NCBI GenBank assembly: GCA_964429805.1 | Contig: CAYSDH010000068.1 | Coordinates: 1 to 17,278 of the forward strand | Origin: CAYSDH01 sp964429805 | GTDB lineage: Bacteria > Bacteroidota > Bacteroidia > Flavobacteriales_D > JABDKJ01 | Direction: 5' to 3' | DNA length: 17,278 nt | Shown: one piece after another, positions 7,040 to 14,183 of the stretch | Layout of the letters: each line of letters begins with the position of its first letter | Position numbering within the stretch: the stretch's first letter is position 1 | The notes under the pieces: generated by a model | What the model saw: the letters and a program-made list of their open reading frames with translations, nothing else | The model's database searches: none | What the model was told of the DNA's origin: nothing | Program-made: the position numbers and the translations under genes

Positions 7040-8110
7040 ATGAGTAATCATTTTCATTCTGTAAGAGTCAAGTCTATCGAGAAGACCACGGCCGATTGTA
7101 GCATTGTGAGTCTGGACATTGCTAATGGATTGAGCGAGTCTTTTCAGTTCAAGCAAGGTCAATATCTGACGCTCAAAGCGAGTATAAACGGAGAAGACGT
7201 GCAGCGCTCTTACTCTCTGTGCTCAGTGCCGGGCGAGGGAAAATGGCAAGTCGGCATCAAAGAAGTGCCGGGTGGAAAATTCTCTACCTATGCCAATCGT
7301 GAGCTCAAAGCAGGAGACATGTTAGATGTCATGGAGCCCAACGGTCGCTTCTTTGTTGAGGTCGAGCCCAAGGCCGATCGTCACATGATCGCCTTTGCAG
7401 CGGGAAGCGGTATCACACCGATCTATTCCATCATTCGTACCCATCTGGAGCGAGAGCCTGAGGCGCATTTCAAGTTGTTTTATGTCAACAAGAGTGCCGG
7501 TAGTATCATTCTCAAAGAAGAAGTAGAGGCGCTCAAAAACAGATTCATGGACCGTTTTGAGGTCTATCATTTCCTGACGCGAGAGTCGAGAAATCTTCCC
7601 TTGCTTGATGGCAGAATAAACGAAGAGAAGCTCACAGAGATCTTCACCAAAATCATTCGTCCAGAGCAAGTCGATCACTGCTTCAGTTGCGGACCCGAAG
7701 AGATGATTTTAATGGTGCGCGACTACCTGGAGGGCAAAGGAGTGGATCCAAAGAGAATTCACTTTGAGCTCTTTAACACCTCAGGCTCAAAGGCCGCGGA
7801 AAAAGATTTCAGCCAGGAATTGAAAGGACTCGTTTCGAAGGTCACTATAGTGGAGGGCGGCAAGACGTTCAACTTCGACATAGAGCAAGGAAGCAACAAC
7901 ATACTCGATGCCGCATTGCAAGCCGGAGCGGACTTGCCCTTTGCCTGTAAAGGTGGAGTTTGCTGCACCTGTCGAGCCAAACTGGTCGAAGGCGAGGCAG
8001 AGATGAAAGTGAACTATGCCCTAGAAAAAGAAGAGGTAGAGCAAGGATTTATCTTGACCTGCCAAGCAATACCGAAGAGTGAGAAAGTGGTGGTTAATTT
8101 TGATGAGTGA
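7040..8110 (+). CDS. paaE: Phenylacetyl-CoA 1,2-epoxidase reductase subunit
   Basis: PaaE passes electrons from NAD(P)H through FAD and a [2Fe-2S] cluster to the diiron centre of PaaA. The 356-residue protein shows RSYSLCS (residues 57-63, FAD binding) and AAGSGITPIYSII (120-132, NAD(P) binding). CGPEEMI (217-223) follows. The C-terminal plant-type ferredoxin domain has cluster cysteines 303, 308, 311 and 341 in the C-x4-C-x2-C...C pattern. Length and domain order match the TIGR02160-type family. The ATG at 7040 is preceded by an out-of-frame ATG at 7035 that hits a stop after one codon. It is the first gene of the operon here, whereas E. coli places paaE last. The spacer to paaA is 67 bases and contains a heptad repeat. 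Confidence 0.96.
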   Translation: MSNHFHSVRVKSIEKTTADCSIVSLDIANGLSESFQFKQGQYLTLKASINGEDVQRSYSLCSVPGEGKWQVGIKEVPGGKFSTYANRELKAGDMLDVMEPNGRFFVEVEPKADRHMIAFAAGSGITPIYSIIRTHLEREPEAHFKLFYVNKSAGSIILKEEVEALKNRFMDRFEVYHFLTRESRNLPLLDGRINEEKLTEIFTKIIRPEQVDHCFSCGPEEMILMVRDYLEGKGVDPKRIHFELFNTSGSKAAEKDFSQELKGLVSKVTIVEGGKTFNFDIEQGSNNILDAALQAGADLPFACKGGVCCTCRAKLVEGEAEMKVNYALEKEEVEQGFILTCQAIPKSEKVVVNFDE

Positions 8111-8129
8111 GTTTAACAGTCACTAGACA

Positions 8130-8168
8130 GAAAACTATTGACTCCTGACTGCTCACTCTTGACTTAAA
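8130..8168 (+). repeat. Degenerate heptamer tandem repeat between paaE and paaA
   Basis: Four consecutive 7-base units with consensus NNTGACT run from 8137 to 8164, with one G-to-C change in the third unit. A looser unit (GAAAACT) precedes them. The segment from CTATTGACT (8135) to TTGACTTAAA (8159-8168) has a counterpart with the same 24-base spacing in front of paaB. It sits directly upstream of the paaA start. Confidence 0.55.
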
Positions 8169-8177
8169 GAAGAAAAA

Positions 8178-9131
8178 ATGACAGCAAAAGAAATAAACCT
8201 CGAAGAGCAATTCCAAGCCCGCATTGACGCAGGCGAAAGCATCGAACCGAAAGATTGGATGCCAGAAAAGTATCGCAAAACCCACATTCGACAGATTTCT
8301 CAGCATGCGCATTCTGAGATAGTGGGCATGTTGCCCGAAGGGAATTGGATCACACGAGCGCCCAACCTTAGACGTAAAGTCGGGCTCTTGGCCAAAGTGC
8401 AAGACGAGGCTGGTCATGGCTTGTATCTTTATTCTGCCGCAGAAACATTGGGCATATCGCGAGACGAAATGTTCGAGCAACTGCACACGGGCAAGGCCAA
8501 GTACTCGAGTATTTTCAACTACCCGACATTGAGCTGGGCCGACATCGGTGCGATCGGTTGGTTAGTAGATGGAGCGGCCATCATCAATCAAGTGATGCTC
8601 ACTCGCACGAGCTTTGGACCCTACGCAAGAGCGATGGTGCGTATCTGCAAAGAGGAGAGTTTCCATCAGCGTCAGGGATATGAAATCATGATCGGACTCG
8701 CCCAAGGAACGCCCGAACAAAAGGCCATGGCACAAGATGCCTTGAACAGATTTTGGTGGCCGAGTTTGATGATGTTCGGACCGCGAGACGAAGAGAGTCC
8801 GAACACAGAACAGTCGGTCAAATGGAAGATTAAGCGCAAGACCAATGACGAGCTGAGACAGCAGTTCATCGACATCACCATCCCACAGGCAGAGTTCTTG
8901 GGGCTGACGGTTCCTGATCCAGATTTGAAGTGGAATGAAGAGCGCGGACATTACGATTTTGGTGAAATCGACTGGGATGAATTTTGGCAAGTAGTCAAAG
9001 GAAATGGCCCTTGTAATAAAGACCGCCTAGCTAGCCGAAACAAGTCTTGGGACGAAGGTGCATGGGTTAGAGATGCTGCCCTAGCACATGCAGAAAAAAA
9101 GAAATCAAGACAATCACAAAAAGTAGCCTAG
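8178..9131 (+). CDS. paaA: Phenylacetyl-CoA 1,2-epoxidase catalytic subunit
   Basis: PaaA is the diiron oxygenase subunit that forms the 1,2-epoxide of the CoA-activated phenyl ring. The 317-residue protein has the family length. Its ferritin-like helices carry two ExxH metal motifs, Glu77-x-x-His80 in KVQDEAGHG and Glu160-x-x-His163 in CKEESFHQRQGYE. Further likely iron ligands are Glu47 in the SEIVG segment and Asp131 in GWLVDGAA. NLRRKVGLLAKVQDEAGHG is nearly diagnostic. It works in the cytoplasm as a complex with PaaC, aided by PaaB and reduced by PaaE. It is followed by a 40-base spacer that again contains TTGACT-type repeats. Confidence 0.97.
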   Translation: MTAKEINLEEQFQARIDAGESIEPKDWMPEKYRKTHIRQISQHAHSEIVGMLPEGNWITRAPNLRRKVGLLAKVQDEAGHGLYLYSAAETLGISRDEMFEQLHTGKAKYSSIFNYPTLSWADIGAIGWLVDGAAIINQVMLTRTSFGPYARAMVRICKEESFHQRQGYEIMIGLAQGTPEQKAMAQDALNRFWWPSLMMFGPRDEESPNTEQSVKWKIKRKTNDELRQQFIDITIPQAEFLGLTVPDPDLKWNEERGHYDFGEIDWDEFWQVVKGNGPCNKDRLASRNKSWDEGAWVRDAALAHAEKKKSRQSQKVA

Positions 9132-9135
9132 TCTC

Positions 9136-9169
9136 TATTGACTAATCACAAAAAATTATTGACTTAAAA
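9136..9169 (+). repeat. Second TTGACT-type repeat, between paaA and paaB
   Basis: CTATTGACT at 9136-9144 and TTGACTTAAA at 9160-9169 repeat the two ends of the paaE-paaA spacer with identical 24-base spacing, while the middle has diverged. The repeat ends two bases before the paaB ATG. This suggests a shared intergenic repeat family or a common translation-initiation leader. Confidence 0.5.
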
Positions 9170-9171
9170 AG

Positions 9172-9459
9172 ATGAGTGAAAAAGAGTGGCCAATTTGGGA
9201 AGTCTTCATCCGCAGTAAGAATGGATTGGAGCATCGACACGCAGGAAGCCTCCATGCAGCTGACGAAGCCATGGCAATGGAAAATGCTCGCGATGTCTAC
9301 ACGCGCAGAATGGAAGGCGTGAGCATCTGGGTGGTGGAATCCAAGCACATCGTAGCAAGCAATCCGGCAAAGAATGGCGAGACCTTTGATCCGGCAAAAG
9401 ACAAGGCTTATCGTCATCCGACTTTTTACGATTTACCAGACGAATTGAAGCACATCTGA
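9172..9459 (+). CDS. paaB: Phenylacetyl-CoA 1,2-epoxidase subunit PaaB
   Basis: This small 95-residue subunit belongs to the epoxidase complex, in which PaaB bridges or stabilises PaaAC. The sequence EWPIWEVFIRSKNGLEHRHAGSL near the N-terminus and the ENARDVYTRRMEGVSIWVV region match the PaaB family closely, and the length is normal. The stop TGA overlaps the paaC ATG by one base (TGATG), implying translational coupling. Confidence 0.95.
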   Translation: MSEKEWPIWEVFIRSKNGLEHRHAGSLHAADEAMAMENARDVYTRRMEGVSIWVVESKHIVASNPAKNGETFDPAKDKAYRHPTFYDLPDELKHI

Positions 9460-10211
9460 TGGAAAGTTCATTGTATCAATACCTCCTCCTACTAGGCGAC
9501 AACTCGCTCATCCTTGGGCATCGCCTCAGTGAACTCTGTGGTCACGGTCCAAACTTGGAGACAGACATTGCCTTGACAAATCACTCATTGGATTTGTATG
9601 GTCAAGTGCGAAGTTACTTTCAGTATGCTGCTGAGATCGAAGGGGGAGAATCGACTGAAGACAAGATTGCTTTTTTGCGTACTGAGCGACAGTACTTCAA
9701 CGTGCATCTGGTCGAGCAACCCAATGTCGATTTTGCCCATGTCATCTGCCGTCAGTTTTTGTGGGACGCCTATCACTATCCGCTCATGGTGGCATTGAAG
9801 CAGAGCAAAGATGAGCGCATTGCAGCCATTGCCGACAAGAGTGAAAAAGAGTCCAGTTACCATCTGCGTTTTTCTAGCGAATGGATGAAAAGACTGGGAG
9901 ACGGAACAGCAGAAAGTAAGCAGCGCATGCAAGACGCAGTCGATGAGTTGTATCGCTTCAACTATGAACTCTTTAAGGAGTCACTAGTAGAAAAAGAAAT
10001 GAAAGAGGCCGGCATCGGAGCCGATCTTCAAGAGATTCAAAAAGAGTGGAAGCAAAAGATTGACGAAGTGTTTGCAGAAGCGACATTGACTATCCCTGAT
10101 CATCCGCCAGCGGCTGCGAGAGGAAAAGAGGGTATTCATTCTGAACACTTGGGATACATACTCACGGAGCTACAGTACATGCAACGCGCTTATCCGAATA
10201 TGGAATGGTAG
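9459..10211 (+). CDS. paaC: Phenylacetyl-CoA 1,2-epoxidase structural subunit
   Basis: PaaC is the catalytically silent ferritin-like partner that forms a heterodimer with PaaA. The 250-residue length is close to the E. coli protein. Recognisable family segments are the N-terminal YLLLLGDNSLILGHRLSELCGHGP, the central DFAHVICRQFLWDAYHY, and HLRFSSEWMKRLGDGT in the second half. The ATG overlaps the paaB stop, and the last 7 bases overlap paaD, so paaB, paaC and paaD are translated as a tightly coupled set. Confidence 0.95.
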   Translation: MESSLYQYLLLLGDNSLILGHRLSELCGHGPNLETDIALTNHSLDLYGQVRSYFQYAAEIEGGESTEDKIAFLRTERQYFNVHLVEQPNVDFAHVICRQFLWDAYHYPLMVALKQSKDERIAAIADKSEKESSYHLRFSSEWMKRLGDGTAESKQRMQDAVDELYRFNYELFKESLVEKEMKEAGIGADLQEIQKEWKQKIDEVFAEATLTIPDHPPAAARGKEGIHSEHLGYILTELQYMQRAYPNMEW

Positions 10212-10708
10212 GCGCAACTCCCCTCCATATCGAGCCCGACATCGAGTACATTTTGAACAAAGTACACGACCCTGAGATTCCGGTACTCACGGTCTTGGAT
10301 ATGGGCATTCTGCGAAAGGTGGAGACCTCGGGAAATTCTGTCTTGCTTCACATCACGCCTACCTATTCTGGATGCCCAGCCATGGACACCATTGCCGATG
10401 ATCTGCGTGCTGCATTCGATCGTGCTGGCATGACGGCCGAAGTGAAATTGGTGCTGTCGCCAGCATGGACCACCGACCAGATTAGCGCGGAAGGGCTCAA
10501 AAAAATGAGGGAATACGGCATCGCCTCACCGCTCGAACCATCGGCCGATCTGTCAGCACTGAGTGGAGAGCAAAAAGTGGTGAAGTGTACCCATTGTGGC
10601 TCGATCAAGACCAAAGTAGTCAGCCAATTCGGTAGCACCGCCTGCAAGGCACTTTTTCAATGCGAAGACTGCTTGGAGCCCTTTGATTACTTCAAGTGCC
10701 TGCGCTGA
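10205..10708 (+). CDS. paaD: Phenylacetyl-CoA epoxidase maturation protein PaaD (MIP18/DUF59 family with zinc-ribbon tail)
   Basis: PaaD is a SufT-like protein needed to mature the epoxidase, probably by helping iron or iron-sulfur assembly. The 167-residue protein has an N-terminal DUF59 domain (about 10-90) with VHDPEIPVLTVLDMGI and the conserved Cys57 in SGCPAMD. Its C-terminal tail contains Cys128, Cys131, Cys147, Cys153, Cys156 and Cys165, as in the metal-binding tail of PaaD (CTHCG, QCEDCLEPF, FKC). The ATG at 10205 overlaps paaC by 7 bases. It is the last epoxidase gene; the next open frame begins 30 bases later. Confidence 0.95.
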   Translation: MVGATPLHIEPDIEYILNKVHDPEIPVLTVLDMGILRKVETSGNSVLLHITPTYSGCPAMDTIADDLRAAFDRAGMTAEVKLVLSPAWTTDQISAEGLKKMREYGIASPLEPSADLSALSGEQKVVKCTHCGSIKTKVVSQFGSTACKALFQCEDCLEPFDYFKCLR

Positions 10709-10738
10709 TTTCTACCGCGATTACGTACCTTCCCCATC

Positions 10739-11347
10739 GTGTATGCACAACGCTTAAAGTTCGTTTTTGACCCCTCACTCGGCAACGAAAAATTCGGAGA
10801 TTTTTTTATTGCAGCTGGGCCCTCGTTTTCATTCTCACTAAAGCCATCGACATACAGTCAAGAGCAACTGCCTTATCTGCAAGATCAGTTGTCTTCAAAC
10901 GGTTTCATAGACTTTGGCATCGGACATCATTTTTACAAGGGTGACTTCCTCGTGGCATTGGCCTTCAGAAATCCGACCTACAAGACAGAAGGGTTCGGAG
11001 CGACTCAAGAGATCAAGAAATCGTCACTGGCATTGGAAGTCAATAAGTACCTCGTAGACTATTCCGGATTCGCTCCATATGTCGGACTCAACGTGGCCTA
11101 TGATCGCCTGAGTTACGAGCAAAAAATCGATGAGCAAGTCACGAAAGTAGACGTAGAAGAGCGCTTTGAACCCGGCCTCACCATTGGCTGGGACATCCAA
11201 CCCGGTAAGGCGAGCGAGGCCTTGATACTCCGCACGAATTTGCGCTGGTATCCGCTCTCTTCATTTGATGTTGATGGCTCGACTTTTGATTTCTGTCAGT
11301 TGGAATACAACCTCATTCAGCTGGTCTTTTATCCGGGGCGATTGTGA
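10739..11347 (+). CDS. Uncharacterised outer-membrane barrel-like protein lacking a signal peptide
   Basis: I do not recognise this 202-residue protein. It has many short alternating polar/hydrophobic strands (DFFIAAGPSFSFSL, FIDFGIGHHFY, DFLVALAFRNPTY, YNLIQLVFYP), the look of a small eight-strand beta-barrel. Such proteins are normally exported, yet there is no signal peptide. The open frame begins at GTG (10739), and the 30 bases back to the paaD stop hold no hydrophobic leader in any frame. The first residues (VYAQR) resemble the end of a signal peptide, as though the leader has been lost. TACCTTCC at 10726-10733, a loose -7 box, ends five bases before the GTG. The gene may be N-terminally truncated or its true start may lie elsewhere. 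Confidence 0.55.
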   Translation: MYAQRLKFVFDPSLGNEKFGDFFIAAGPSFSFSLKPSTYSQEQLPYLQDQLSSNGFIDFGIGHHFYKGDFLVALAFRNPTYKTEGFGATQEIKKSSLALEVNKYLVDYSGFAPYVGLNVAYDRLSYEQKIDEQVTKVDVEERFEPGLTIGWDIQPGKASEALILRTNLRWYPLSSFDVDGSTFDFCQLEYNLIQLVFYPGRL

Positions 11348-11476
11348 GTTAGAGCTCCCTTGCAAAAACTCTGCATCGTAAGTAGAGGCAAGGCTGTTAA
11401 AAGTCCAATCTTTTTGAGGGTCATTTGAATCCTCTCGACTCATTCCATTAAGGGCCCTGACTAACGAAAGACTCAT
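11261..11476 (-). CDS. Doubtful small ORF of unknown function
   Basis: This 71-residue frame is reported because 11348-11476 is otherwise empty and reads like protein, with segments such as LVRALNGMSRED and SLASTYDAEFLQGSS. A -7-like box TAAATTCG (minus strand, 11491-11484) ends seven bases before its ATG, the same arrangement as at paaE. Its C-terminal 29 residues overlap the 3' end of the barrel gene in antisense, which is suspicious. It could be a short gene, the remnant of a larger one, or chance. No family is recognised. Confidence 0.22.
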   Translation of the reverse strand: MSLSLVRALNGMSREDSNDPQKDWTFNSLASTYDAEFLQGSSNSQSPRIKDQLNEVVFQLTEIKSRAINIK

Positions 11477-11562
11477 CGTTGAGCGAATTTAAAAACGCAT
11501 ACTTATCTGAGCGCCTGTAACCATTGAAGAGACTCAACCGTCTCACAATAAACAGCCACAAA

Positions 11563-11976
11563 ATGAATGACAAAAGAATTCTACTTCCACTGCTTTGGGT
11601 ATTTATGATGGTAAACTACATCTTCTGTGATGTCTTTAGCCTATTTCATTCTGAAACCCTCAATCAGCTATTGAGCGGGACAGTAGATGGAATCGAGCTC
11701 GATGAGAAGTTCCTATTTATATTTTCCATAATAATGGAGATACCGATGCTCATGATTTTAGTTTCTCGTCTTGCTAAGCATCGCATCAATCGTATTCTAA
11801 ATGTGGTTTTTCCTATTGTATTAATTGTCATTCAAGTAGGAAGCCTCACAGCTGGTTCCAATACGATGCATTACATCTTTTTTAGCTGCGTAGAAATTGC
11901 CACTTTGCTTGTAATCATGCGCGTGGCCTGTTCATGGACATCAGAAGAGTTGAAGCTGAAGTCGATTGAAAACTAA
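11563..11976 (+). CDS. DUF6326 family membrane protein
   Basis: This 137-residue protein has four hydrophobic segments (about residues 4-22, 53-70, 80-95 and 101-122), with the signature MNDKRILLPLLWVFMMVNYIFCDV at its start and IIMEIPMLMILVSR in the second segment. These match the DUF6326 family of small Bacteroidota membrane proteins, whose function is unknown. An in-frame TTG at 11524 would add 13 polar residues, but family homology begins at the ATG at 11563, which follows an A-rich leader. The gene stands apart from the paa genes in theme and has more AT-rich sequence than they do. Confidence 0.78.
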   Translation: MNDKRILLPLLWVFMMVNYIFCDVFSLFHSETLNQLLSGTVDGIELDEKFLFIFSIIMEIPMLMILVSRLAKHRINRILNVVFPIVLIVIQVGSLTAGSNTMHYIFFSCVEIATLLVIMRVACSWTSEELKLKSIEN

Positions 11977-11980
11977 AGCA

Positions 11981-12004
11981 TTGCTGCGCGGCACTTCGCT
12001 GCAA
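11981..12004 (+). terminator. Possible hairpin downstream of the DUF6326 gene
   Basis: TTGCTGCG and CGCTGCAA can pair (seven of eight positions) around an eight-base loop, four bases after the stop codon. There is no T-tract, so a classic intrinsic terminator is not supported; it may still stabilise the 3' end of the mRNA. Confidence 0.25.
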
Positions 12005-12091
12005 AGTCAGCTCAAGTAAAGGGTGGCTCGTCATTTGCCGATAGAGTATTATTTTTAGTCATACTTAATTGAAGACTAAAAGCCCACCCAA

Positions 12092-12430
12092 ATGAAAATC
12101 ATCCACTACATCATCATCGGATTTTGCAGTTTCTTTTTCCTACTGATAGGCATAGATAAATTCATGTCTATACTAGAAGCAGGCTGCTCACTTCAGCATG
12201 AAATTCCAGGCCCAGTTTGGAAGGTGCTCGGAGTTATTCAGCTCTTTTCTGCGTTCCTCATTTGGTCATCAAAATATAGAAAGTACATAGCGGGATTCTT
12301 TTTCGTTTTCATGCTCATCTTTATAGCTGTGCATTTGTCTCAACAGACCTATGACATTGGTGGGGCTGCACTCATGGCGGTGCTCCTTGGTGTCTTGGTG
12401 TGGAATCCGAGCTTTCTTTCTGCTCGCTAA
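12092..12430 (+). CDS. Small DoxX-like four-helix membrane protein
   Basis: The 112-residue protein has four membrane segments (about residues 5-22, 43-60, 66-83 and 88-105) and little else. The layout, including GIDKFMSI after the first helix and a W-x-x-L-G-V-I-Q-L start to the second, fits DoxX/MauE-like small membrane proteins. No active-site residues point to a reaction. The ATG at 12092 follows an A-rich leader. It lies in a run of small membrane or lipid-themed genes between paaD and paaH. Confidence 0.6.
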   Translation: MKIIHYIIIGFCSFFFLLIGIDKFMSILEAGCSLQHEIPGPVWKVLGVIQLFSAFLIWSSKYRKYIAGFFFVFMLIFIAVHLSQQTYDIGGAALMAVLLGVLVWNPSFLSAR

Positions 12431-12501
12431 AGAGAGTGTATTGTTACAGAGTATAGTCGCAAATCACTAGTTTAGAACATCAAAAATAACAGCCTCATTC
12501 T

Positions 12502-13020
12502 ATGAAAGTATTGAAGTACATATTGCTAATCATCATCGCTCTAGTAGCTATTTTTTTCCTTGTTGGCCTGATTAGCCCAACGGTAAGTTATCAAAGTGAA
12601 ATAAGCGTTGATGCGACAGCCAATCAAGCTTGGTCTGCCATGACAGACGAGTCGACCATGTCTCAATGGCTTAACGGCTACCAGCGCACCGAGCTTTTAG
12701 AGGGTGATGAAAATGCGGTTGGTTCGAAGTCAAACATATACTTCATGGAAGATGGAAATGAAATGGTCATCACGGAGACCATCACAGACATTCAGCCTAA
12801 CAAACGCATGGCAATGGATTTCGCTATGGCTTTTATGAGTATGAAATATGACATGACATTTACTGAGACCAACGGTAAAACGACAATCACCACCAATACA
12901 AGCGCCACAGGAAATGGAGCTTTTGCCAAATCGATGACTGCCATGATGAAGTCGGCTATGAAAGAGCAGGAAGATGAAAACTTGCAAAAGCTTAAGAAGG
13001 TAGTTGAGGCGCGAAGATGA
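12502..13020 (+). CDS. Membrane-anchored SRPBCC (START/polyketide-cyclase-like) protein
   Basis: One N-terminal hydrophobic helix (residues 4-24, ILLIIIALVAIFFLVGLI) anchors a domain of about 145 residues. Its ISVDATANQAWSAMTDESTMSQWLNGYQ start and later GSKSNIYFMEDGNEM and ITDIQPNKRMAMDF segments are those of the SRPBCC fold, which holds hydrophobic ligands in a deep pocket. The domain should face the periplasm. The C-terminal tail is Met/Lys/Glu-rich and probably the long final helix. The ligand is unknown. The stop is followed by an 80-base gap to the APP1-like gene. Confidence 0.8.
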   Translation: MKVLKYILLIIIALVAIFFLVGLISPTVSYQSEISVDATANQAWSAMTDESTMSQWLNGYQRTELLEGDENAVGSKSNIYFMEDGNEMVITETITDIQPNKRMAMDFAMAFMSMKYDMTFTETNGKTTITTNTSATGNGAFAKSMTAMMKSAMKEQEDENLQKLKKVVEARR

Positions 13021-13100
13021 GTGTCACTCAGAATGTATGTGAAAAGACAACTCTAATTCAGTTAGAACATGCGGCAACCAACGAAAGACAGAAGGAGTAA

Positions 13101-14108
13101 ATGAAATTTGTCTCACGCATACTCAATCGAGCAGACCCTGTCATAATTATACCCTACGAGGGTTACGCGAGCGCGGAGAGAATAGTCTTCATGGGGCGAG
13201 TGCTTGAAGATGAGGGTATCAAAACAACAGAAGAAGACGGCCGGTTGCGTAATCTGTGGAACAGCTTCAAACGCTTCGAAAGCGATGAAAAATCAGACAT
13301 GCGCGTAGTCGCTGAAGTCAATGGGCAAGAATTTGAGTTGACAAGCGATGATGAAGGTTATGTCGAGCTTGATGTCTCTTCCACCATCGCTTCGGTATCC
13401 ACAGAAGAGCAGTGGTTACCCGTTTCTCTGACTTTGTTCTTAACTGAAGGGCCAGTGTTTAAAGTCACCTCAAGGTGTTGTCTTCCGTCAAATCAAGCCG
13501 AATATGGGGTTATAAGCGATGTGGATGACACCATATTGCACACAGGTGTAAGTAGTAAGTTCAAATGGAGATTAATAGTTAACAGCATTGCCGTTGGGAG
13601 TTCCGCTAGAAAAGCGCTGGCAGGTGCCTCCATGTTTTACAAGCAACTGAAAGCAGGAAATAATCCAGCTGCATCCAACCCCATTTTTTATGTGTCCAAT
13701 AGCCCATGGAACCTTCATGAGTATTTGCAGGCTTTTTTGAAGCATAAAGATTTTCCAAGCGGTCCTTTGTTATTGAGAGATTTCGGACGAAAAGAAAAAA
13801 AGACGAAACATCCATTTTTAGAAGGCGCCAAGTATCTGCACATCAAAAGCATCATGGAGACTTACCCAGAACTTCCTTTTGTGCTGATGGGAGATGCAGC
13901 AGAGCTTGATACAGATATATACCTCCATGTCCATAAGACGATACCTGGTCGTGTCAAAGCTATTTTTATCAGAGAGGTAGGCCAGGAGAAGAAGGCCAAG
14001 CGGATACGCCAATTGCTGAATGAGAATAAAGGAGCACCGCTCTATCTCGTCAAAAGCATGGAAGAGGCGAGTCAAATAGCTCAAAACCTTGGCTTATTCT
14101 CACTATAG
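13101..14108 (+). CDS. APP1-family (DUF2183) phosphatase
   Basis: The 335-residue protein contains the DUF2183 domain of yeast App1, a phosphatidate phosphatase of the HAD-like type. ISDVDDTIL (residues 138-146) supplies the DxDxT catalytic pair Asp140 and Asp142. FYVSNSPWNL follows about 55 residues later, and a GDAAELDTDIY segment near residue 265 supplies the acidic metal site. The N-terminal region (1-135) is a beta-rich DUF2183-associated domain. There is no signal peptide, so it should be cytoplasmic. Unusually for this window it has a good Shine-Dalgarno sequence, AGGAG at 13093-13097, four bases before the ATG. In bacteria the substrate is unproven; dephosphorylation of a lipid such as phosphatidate is inferred from the family. 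Confidence 0.85.
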   Translation: MKFVSRILNRADPVIIIPYEGYASAERIVFMGRVLEDEGIKTTEEDGRLRNLWNSFKRFESDEKSDMRVVAEVNGQEFELTSDDEGYVELDVSSTIASVSTEEQWLPVSLTLFLTEGPVFKVTSRCCLPSNQAEYGVISDVDDTILHTGVSSKFKWRLIVNSIAVGSSARKALAGASMFYKQLKAGNNPAASNPIFYVSNSPWNLHEYLQAFLKHKDFPSGPLLLRDFGRKEKKTKHPFLEGAKYLHIKSIMETYPELPFVLMGDAAELDTDIYLHVHKTIPGRVKAIFIREVGQEKKAKRIRQLLNENKGAPLYLVKSMEEASQIAQNLGLFSL

Positions 14109-14183
14109 ATTTTAAAAGTCTTGGTCAGTTTGCAGGTCAATCGACACACTTTTTACACCTTCGTGACAAAACGTTGAAACAAG

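Noticed and set aside
8094..8486. 130-codon minus-strand frame across the paaE-paaA junction
   Set aside because: It is antisense to paaA and crosses a repeat; the encoded sequence is low-quality and unrelated to any family.
11524..11562. TTG start that would add 13 residues to the DUF6326 protein
   Set aside because: The added residues are polar and unlike the family; the ATG at 11563 matches the family's N-terminus.
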